Origin: Doris montereyensis
Lineage: Eukaryota > Mollusca > Gastropoda > Nudibranchia > Dorididae
Length of the DNA stretch: 64,000 bases
Direction: 5' to 3'
Assembly (NCBI GenBank): GCA_037039925.1
Contig: JAXRKP010001705.1
Span: 17,501 to 81,500, forward strand
The notes under the pieces were generated by a model. That model saw nothing but the letters and a program-made list of their open reading frames with translations, searched no databases and was not told where the DNA came from. This document shows, piece after piece, positions 56,101-64,000 of this stretch. Position 1 is the stretch's first letter; the number at the start of each line of letters is the position of its first letter. A program made the position numbers and the translations under genes.

Positions 56101-59100
56101 TCTAAAGCTCTGATTTTTCTAGTACAGTTAGTCCTCAGCTCACAGATGACGATAAAAGAATGAGATTTAAAATGTTGTTTTTCATCTTACAGTTAATCTC
56201 AAGTTCATATCATGACCATTAATTAAAATGGTTGAATTTGTTGCTTTTTAGCTACATCATTTCTCTTATATTTAAAATTTCACTTACTAAAATGGTCTAG
56301 AGCTCTGATTTTTCTAGGACAGTTAGTCCTCAGCTCGAGAAGACGATAAAACAAGAACATTTCAAATATTGTTTTTTTTTACAGTTAATCTCAAGCTCAT
56401 ATCAGGACTATTAATTAAAATGGTTGAATTTGTTGCTTTTTGGCTACATCATTTCTCTATACAATTTCCCACTAACTAAAAAGGTCTAGAGCTCTGATTT
56501 TTCTAGGACAGTTAGTCCTCAGATCACAGATGACGATAAAAGAATGAAGATTTAAAATGTTTTTTTCGTTTACAGTTAATCTCAAGGTCATATCATGACC
56601 CTTAATTAAAATGGTTGAATTTGTTGCTTTTTGGCTACATCATTTCTCCTATGTTTAAAATTTCCCACTAACTAGAAAGGTCTAGAGCTCTGATTTTTTC
56701 TAGAACAGTTAGTGCTCAGTTGACAGATGACGATAGAAGAATGAGATTTAAAATGTTTTTTTTCATCTTACAGTTAATCTCAAGCTCATATCATGACCAT
56801 TATTTAAAATGGTTGAATTTTTTTCTTTTTGGCTACATCATTTCTCTTATATTTAAAATTTTCCACTTACTAAAATGGTCTAGAGCTCTGATTTTTCTAG
56901 GACAGTTATTCCTCAGCTCGCAGAGGACGATAACACAAAAAGATTTGAAATATTGTTTTTCATTTACAGTTAATGTCAAGCTCATATCAGGACAATTAAT
57001 TAAAATGGTTGAATTTGTTGCTTTTTGGCTACATCATTTCTCCTATATTTAAAATTTCCCACTAACTAAAAAGGTCTAGAGCTCTAATTTTTCTAGAACA
57101 GTTAGTCCTCAGCTCACAGATGACGATAAAATCAGAAGAGTTCAAAAATTGTTTTTGATCTTAAAGTTAATCTCAAGCTCATATCATGACCATTTTTTAA
57201 AATGGTTGAGTTTGTGGCTTTTTGACTACATCATTTCTCCTATATTTCAAATTTCCCACCTACTAAAAAGGTCTAAAGCTCTGAATTTTCTAGGACAATT
57301 ACTCCCAACTTCCAGCTGACGATAAAAGAATGAGATTTAAAATGTTGTTTTTCATCTTACAGTTAATCTCAAGTTCATATCATGACCATTAATTAAAATG
57401 GTTTGAATTTTTTTGCTTTTTAGCTACATCTTTTCTCTTATATTTAAAATTTCCCACTTACTAAAAAGGTCTAGAGCTCTGATTTTTCTAGGACAGTTAG
57501 TCCTCAGCTCACAGAAGACGATAAAACAAGAACATTTCAAATATTGTTTTTCTTTTACAGTTAATGTCAAGCTCATATCAGGACTATTAATTAAAATGGT
57601 TGAATTTGTTGCTTTTTTTGGCTACATCATTTCTCTTATATGTTTAAAATTTCCCACTAACTAAAAGGTCTAGAGCTCTGATTTTTCTAGAACAGTTAGT
57701 CCTCAGCTCACAGATGACGATAAAACAAGAAGATTTAAAATGTTGTTTTCCTCTTACAGTTAATCTCAAGCTCATATCATGACCATTAATTAAAATGGTT
57801 GAATTTGTTGCTTTTTTGGCTACATCATTTCTCTTATATTTAAAATTTCCCACTTACTAAAAAGGTCTAGAGCTCTGATTTTTCTAGAACAGTTAGTCCT
57901 CAGCTCACAGATGACGATAAAACAAGAAGATTTAAAATATTGTTTTTCATCTTACAGTTAATCTCAAGCTCATATCATGACCATTAATTAAAATGGTTGA
58001 ATTTGTTGCTTTTTTGGCTACATCATTTCTCCTATGTTTAAAATTTCCCACTAACTAAAAAGGTCTAGAGCTCTAATTTTTCTAGAACAGTTAGTCCTCA
58101 GCTCACAGATGACGATAAAATAAGAAGAGTTAAAAATTGTTTTTGATCTTAAAGTTAATCTCAAGTTCATATCATGACCATTAATTAAAATTGTTTAATT
58201 TTTTGCTTTTTAGCTACATCTTTTCTCTTATATTTAAAATTTCCCACTTACTAAAATAGGTCTAGAGCTCTGATTTTTCTAGGACAGTTAGTCCTCAGCT
58301 CACAGAAGACGATAAAACAAGAAGATTTCAAATATTGTTTTTCTTTTACAGTTAATCTCAAGCTCATATCGGGACTATTAATTAAAATGGTTGAATTTGT
58401 TGCCTTTTGGCTACATCATTTCTCCTATGTTTAAAATTTCCCACTTACTTAAAAGGTCTAAAGCTCTGATTTTTCTAGGCCAGTTATTCCTCAGCGTACA
58501 TAGGATGATAAAAGAAGAAGATTTAGAATATTGTTTTTCATCTTGCAGTTAATCTCCAGCTCATATCATGACCCTTAATTAAAATTATTAAAATTGTTGT
58601 TTTTTGGCTACATCATTTCTCATATGTTTAAAATTTCCCATTAACTAAAAAGGTCTAAAGCTCTGATATTTCTAGGACAGTTACTCCTCAGCTTCCAGGT
58701 GACGATAAAAGAAGAAGATTTAAAATGTTGTTTTTCATCTTCAAGTTAATATCAAGCTCATATCATGACCGTTAATTAAAATGTTTGAATTTGTTGCTTT
58801 TTGGCTACATCATTTCTCCTATGTTTAAAATTTCCCACTAACTAAAAAGGTCTAGAGCTCTGATTTTTCTAGAACAGTTAGTCCTCAGTTCACAGATGAC
58901 GATAAAACAAGAGACATATTGTTTTTCATCTTACAGTTAATCTCAAGCTCATATCGGGACCATTAATTAAAATGGTTGAATTTGTTCTTTTGACTACATC
59001 ATTTCTTTATTTTAAAATTTTCCACTTACTAAAAAGGTCTAAAGCTCTGATTTTTCTAGAACAGTTTCTGCTCAGCTTCCAGCTGATGATAAAAGAAGAT

Positions 59101-59420
59101 TTAGAATGTTGTTTTTCATCTTACAGTTAATCTCAAGCTCGTATCATGACCATTAATTAAAATGGTATAATTTTTTCTTTTAGCTACATCATTTCTGTTA
59201 TATTTAAAATTTCTCACTTACTAAAAAGGTCTGAGCAATGATTTTTCTAGGACAGTTAGTCCTCAACTCACAGAGGACGATAAAACTAGAAGATTTAAAA
59301 TATTGTTTTTCTTTACAGTTAATCTCAAGCTCATATCAGGACTATTAATTAAAATGGTTGAATTTGTTACTTTTTTGGCTACATCATTTCTCCTATGTTT
59401 AAAATTTAACCACTCACTAA
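56067..59420. repeat. AT-rich tandem satellite, about 197-bp unit, about 17 copies
   Basis: The landmark GGTCTAGAGCTCTGATTTTT (first copies and some others GGTCTAAAG) occurs at about 56099, 56294, 56483, 56679, 56877, 57073, 57270, 57468, 57667, 57864, 58062, 58259, 58455, 58652, 58849, 59036 and 59228, so the unit is 187-199 bp, usually 196-198. Each unit continues through a GACGATAAAA segment, a TTACAGTTAATCTCAAGCTC segment, GGTTGAATTTGTTGC and TACATCATTTCTC. Subfamilies are visible: units with CAGGACTATTAAT and TTTCAAATATTG (56294, 56877, 57468, 58259, 59228) and units with GTTTTTGATCTTAAAG (57073, 58062). Reading frames at 56720-57052, 57413-57664 and 57644-57853 just translate this unit. 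Confidence 0.95.
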
Positions 59421-59520
59421 CCCTAACCCTAACCTAACCCTAACCCTAACCCTAAAATGGTCTAGAGCTCTGATTCTAACCCTAACCCTCAACCCTAACG
59501 ATAATCGTAACCTAACCCTA
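59401..59520. other. Interleaved junction, 197-bp satellite to telomeric repeat
   Basis: The last unit breaks at ACTCACTAA (59420), is followed by about 35 bp of CCCTAA/CCTAA repeat, resumes for 19 bp as AATGGTCTAGAGCTCTGAT (59456-59474), and then passes into telomeric repeat for good. A short AACGATAATCGTAA patch at 59498-59511 may be another satellite scrap. Confidence 0.85.
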
Positions 59521-62500
59521 ACCCTAACCCTAACCCTAACCCTAACCTAAAACCTAACCCTTAACCCTAACTCTAACCTTAAACCTAACCTAAACCTAAC
59601 CCTAACCCTAACCTAACCTAACCCTAACCTAACCCTAACCTAACCCTAACCAATAACCCTAACCCTAACCCTAACCCTAACCCCCTAACCTAACCCTAAC
59701 CCTAACCCTAACCTAACCCTAAACCTAACCCTAACCTAACTAACCTAACCCTAACCCTAACCTAACCCTAACCCCAACCTAATCCTAACCCTAACCTAAC
59801 CCTTACCTAACCCTAACCCTAACCCTAACCCTAACCCTAACCTAACCTAACCCTAACCCTAACCCTAACCTAACCCTAACCCCTAACCCTAACTCTAACC
59901 CTAACCTAACCCTAACCTAACTCTAACCAACCCTAACCCTAATCCCTAACACTAACCTAACCCTAACCTTAACCCTAACCCTAACCTAACCCTAACCCTA
60001 ACCCTAACCCTAACCTAACCCTAACCTAACCCTTCCCTAACCCTAACCCTAACCCTAACCCTAAACCTAACCCTAACCCTAACCTAACCTAACCCTAACC
60101 CTAAACCTAACCCTAACCCTAACCTTCTAACCCTAACCCTAACCTAACCCCTAACTCTAACCTAACCTAACCCTAACCCTAACCCTAACCCTAACCCTGA
60201 CTCTGACGTTAAACCTAACCATAACCCTAACCTTAACCTAACCCTAACCTTAACCCTAACCTAAAGCCTAACCCTAAACCTAACCTTAACACTGATGCTA
60301 ACCTAACCCTAACCCTAACCCTAACCCTAACCCTAACCCTAATCCTAACTCTAACCCTAACCTAACCTAACTTCTTAACCCTAACCTAACCCTAACCTAA
60401 CCCTAACCTAACCCTAACCCTAACCCTAACCCTAACCCTAACCTAACCCTAACCCTAACCTAACCCTAACCCTAACCTAACCCTAACCCTAACCATAACT
60501 CTAACCTAACCCTAAACCTAACTCTAACACTAAACCTAACCCTAACCACAACCCTAACCCTAACCATAACCCTAGCTCTAACCCTAACACTAACTTCTAA
60601 CTCTAAACCTATACCTCACCCTAACCCTAACCCTAACCCTAACCATAACCCTATGCCTAACCCTAACCTAACCCTAACCCTAACCTAACCCTAACACTAA
60701 GCTAACCTAACCCTAACCCTAACTCTAACCCTAAACCTAAACCCCCTTACCCTAACCCTAACCCTAACCCTAACCCTAACCCTAACCTAACCTAACCCTA
60801 ACCTAACCTAACCTAACCTAACCTAACCCTAACCCTAACCCTAACCCTAACTTCTAACCCTAACCCTAACTTCTTCTTTAACCTAACCCTAACCCTAACC
60901 TAACCCTAATTCTAACCCTAACCCTAACCCTAACTTCTAACCCTAACCCTAACCTAACCTAACCTAACCTAACCCTTCTTCTTCTTCTAACTTCTTCTTC
61001 TTCTAACCCTAACCTAACCTAACCCTAACCTAACCCTAACTTAACCTAACTAACCTAACCTAACCTTTCCTAACCTAACCTAACTTTAACCTAACCCTAA
61101 CCTAACCTAACCCTAACCTAACCTAACCTAACCTAACCTTCTTCCTAACCTAACCTAACTTCTAACTTCTAACCTTTAACCTAACCTAACCTAACCTAAT
61201 CTAACCTAACCCTAACCCTAACTTAACTTCTAACAACCTAACTTTAACCTAACCTAACCTAACCTCTAACCCTAACCTAACCTAACTAACCTAAACCTAA
61301 CCCTTCTAACCTTCTAATTCCTAACCTAAACCTAACCTAACCTAACTTCTAACCCTAACCCTAACCTAACCCTAACCCTAGCCCTAACCCTAACCTAACC
61401 TAACCTAACCCTAACCCTAACCTAACCTAACCCTAACCCTAACCCTAACCCTAACCTAACCTATCCTCTTCTAACCTGGCCTAACCTAACCTAACCCTAA
61501 CTTTTTAACCCTAACCCTAACCCTAACCTAACCTAACCTAACCTAACCCTAACCTAACCTAACCCTAACCTTCTAACCCTAACTTCCTAACCTAACCTAA
61601 TTAACCTAACCCTAACCCTAACCTAACCTAACCCTATTCCAAGCCTAACCTAACCTTTAACTTAACCTAACTTCTAACCTAACCTAACCTTAATTTTAAC
61701 TTTTAACCTTTACTTCTTCTTTAACCTTCCTAACTTTAACCCTAACCTAACCTAACCTAACCTAACCTAACTTCTTCTAACGCTAACCCTAACCTAACCT
61801 AACCTAACCCTAACCCTAACCCTAACCTAACCCTTCTTCTAATTCTTCTAACCCTAACCTAACCTAACTTCTTCTTCTTCTAATCAAACTTCTAACCTAA
61901 CTTCTTCTAATTCTTAACCCTACTCTAACCCTAACCTAACCTAACCTAACCCTAACCCTAACTTCTTCTTCTAATTTCTAACTTCTAACCCTAACTTTAA
62001 CCTAACCTAACTTCCCAACCTAACCTAACCTAACCTAACCTAACCTAACCTAACCCTAACCTAACCTAACCCTAACCCTAACCTAATCTAACCTTCTAAC
62101 TTCCTAATTCCTAACCTAACCTAACCTAACCTAACTTCCTAACCTAACCCTAACCCTAACAACGCAACCTAACCTAACCTAACCTAACCTAACCTAACTA
62201 ACCTAACCTAACCTAACCTAACTAACCTAACCCTAACCTAACCTAACCTAACCCTAACCTTCTAACCCTAACCTAACCTAACCTTAAGCTTCTAACCTAA
62301 CCCTAACCCTAACCTAACTTCTTCTAACCTAACCTAACCTAACCTAACCCTAACCCTAACCTAATGCTTAAACCTAACCCCTAACCCTAACCCTAACCTA
62401 ACCTAACCTAACCTAACCTAACCTAACCCTAACCTAACCCTAACTTCCTAACCTAACCTAACCCTAACTCTAACCTAACCTAACCTTAACCTAACAACCT

Positions 62501-64000
62501 AACCTAACCTAAACTAACCTAATCCTAACTTAACCTTCTAACCTAACCTAACCTAACCCTAACCTAACCTTTAACCCTAACCTAACCTAACCTAACCTAA
62601 CCCTAACCTAACCTAACCCTAACCTAATTATAACCCTAACCTAACCCTAACCCTAACCCTAACCTAACCTAACCTAGCCTAGCTTCTAACTTCTAACCCT
62701 AACCTAACCTTAACCCTAACCCTAACCTAACCTAACCTAACCTAACCCTAACCCTAACCTAACCTAACCTAACCTAACCTAACCTAACCTAACCTAACCT
62801 AACCCTAACCTAACCTAACCCTAACCCTAACCCTAACCTAACCTAACCCTAACCCTAACCCTAAACCTAACCTAACCTAACCTAACCTAACCCCAACCTA
62901 AACTAACCCTAACCCTAACCTAACCTAAGCTAACCTAACCTAACTTCTTCTTCTTCTTCTTCTTAACCCTTCTTAACCTAACCTAACCTAATTTCTAACC
63001 CTAACCTAACCTAACCCTAACCTAACCCTAACCTAACCTAATTTTAACCTAACCTAACTTCTTCTTCTTCTTCTAATTCTTCTTCCCTAACCCTAACCCT
63101 AACCTAACCCTAACCTAACCTAACCTAACCTAACCTAACCTAACCTAACCCTAACCTAACCTAATTTTAACCTAACCTAACCTTTAACCTAATTTTAATT
63201 TAATTTTTGCTAACCTAACCTAACCTAATTTTAATTTTAATTTTAACCTAATTTCTTTTAACCTAACTTAATTTTAACCCTAACCCTAACCCTAACCCTA
63301 ATTCTAATTTTAACCCTAACCCTAACCTAATTTTAATTTTAATTTTAATTTAATTCTTAATTTTAATTTTAATTTTAATTTTAATTTTTTAACCCTAACC
63401 TAACCTAACCTAATTTCTTCTAATTTCTTCTAATTTTAACAACCTAATTTTAACCTAACCTAACCTAAATTTTAACCTAATTTCTAACTTCTTCTAATTT
63501 CTTCTAATTCTTAATTTCTAATTTTAACCTAACCCTTAATTTAACCTAACCTTAACTTTTAATTTCTAATTTCTTAACCTAACCCTAACCTAATTTTAAT
63601 TTTAACTTTTAATTTTAATTTTAACTTCTAATTTCTAATTTAATTTTAATTTTAATTACTAACCTAATTTAACCCTAACCTAACCCTAATTTTAACCTAA
63701 TTTAACCTAATTTTCTTAATTCTTCTTTTAACCTAATTTTAACTTTAACCTAACCCTAATCCTTTTTTTCTTCTAACCCCAACCTAAATCTAACCTAACC
63801 TAACCCTAACCTAACCCTAACTTTTAAACTTCCTAACTTCTTCAACCCTAACCCTAATTTTAATTTTAATTCTAACTTCTAACTTTAATTTAACCTAACC
63901 CTAACCTAACCCTAACCTAACCCTAACCCTAACCCTTAACCCTAACTTTAACCTAACCTAATTTTAACCTAACCTAACCTTTAACCCTAACAACCTAAAC
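59421..64000. repeat. Degenerate telomeric (CCCTAA)n array, C-rich strand on plus
   Basis: About 4.6 kb of repeats of CCCTAA, the complement of the metazoan telomere repeat TTAGGG. To about 60760 most units are CCCTAA with single-base variants. From there 5-bp CCTAA units predominate and CTTCTT runs appear, and from about 63000 TTTTAA runs replace many units. The plus strand is C-rich, so the G-rich strand runs leftward toward the 197-bp satellite, the wrong direction for a chromosome end on the right. It is therefore interstitial, inverted or misassembled. Much of the degeneracy probably reflects basecalling. Confidence 0.93.
60960..63960. repeat. CTTCTT and TTTTAA segments within the telomeric array
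   Basis: CTTCTT-type runs lie at about 60975-61005, 61840-61905, 61960-61985, 62944-62965 and 63058-63085. TTTTAA-type runs lie at about 63190-63250, 63330-63385 and 63595-63660. These two motifs are, respectively, the known nanopore miscalls of CCCTAA and (as complement) of TTAGGG. They are most likely sequencing artefacts rather than separate repeats. Confidence 0.7.

Noticed and set aside
56720..57853. Open frames of 69-110 codons in the AT-rich region
   Set aside because: They lie within the 197-bp tandem satellite and repeat with its period; stops interrupt the same frame in sister units.
60760..63200. TTAGG (arthropod-type) telomere suggested by CCTAA runs
   Set aside because: CCTAA is mixed with CCCTAA and with CTTCTT/TTTTAA miscalls; loss of one C in a CCC run is the simpler explanation.

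Overview
This window is repeat-dominated, heterochromatin-like DNA from a metazoan. I find no intact host protein-coding gene, tRNA or rRNA in it. Evidence for an animal is a TTAGGG-type telomeric array, a degenerate non-LTR retrotransposon of the Jockey/CR1/L2 type, a hammerhead-like motif of the kind known from Penelope-like elements, and long (CT)n/(CA)n microsatellites. An aquatic invertebrate such as a mollusc would fit, but the sequence does not settle the lineage.

Layout. 1-1041 is non-satellite flank with a short tandem repeat, (CT)n and (CA)n tracts and, at 958-984, the hammerhead-like motif. 1042-26498 and 28526-56066 (about 53 kb together) are one satellite family with a 7-bp monomer. 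It is written TACACGA on the left of 12123 and TATCGTG (its reverse complement) on the right. It changes variant composition block by block and forms higher-order units that are multiples of 7 (14, 21, 28, 49 and 84 bp). The strand switches at about 12123, flips back at about 16641-17010, and large stretches are duplicated at offsets of about 1.66 and 4.88 kb. 26499-28525 is a 5'-truncated, frameshifted retrotransposon on the minus strand. 56067-59420 holds about 17 copies of a different, AT-rich satellite of about 197 bp. 59421-64000 is a degenerate telomeric array.

How the parts relate. Nothing here works as an operon or pathway; the interest is structural. The heptamer has no stop codon in any of six frames, and because 7 is coprime to 3 every forward frame gives the same peptide (CIVYRVS) and every reverse frame gives YTIHDTR. 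All the very long open frames (up to more than 1300 codons) are therefore artefacts. The telomeric array is in the C-rich orientation at the right side, opposite to what a right-hand chromosome end should show. It also carries CTTCTT and TTTTAA stretches that match known nanopore basecalling errors in telomeres. The junctions heptamer/197-bp and 197-bp/telomere are interleaved, not clean, and both foreign patches sit just before the same motif of the 197-bp unit.
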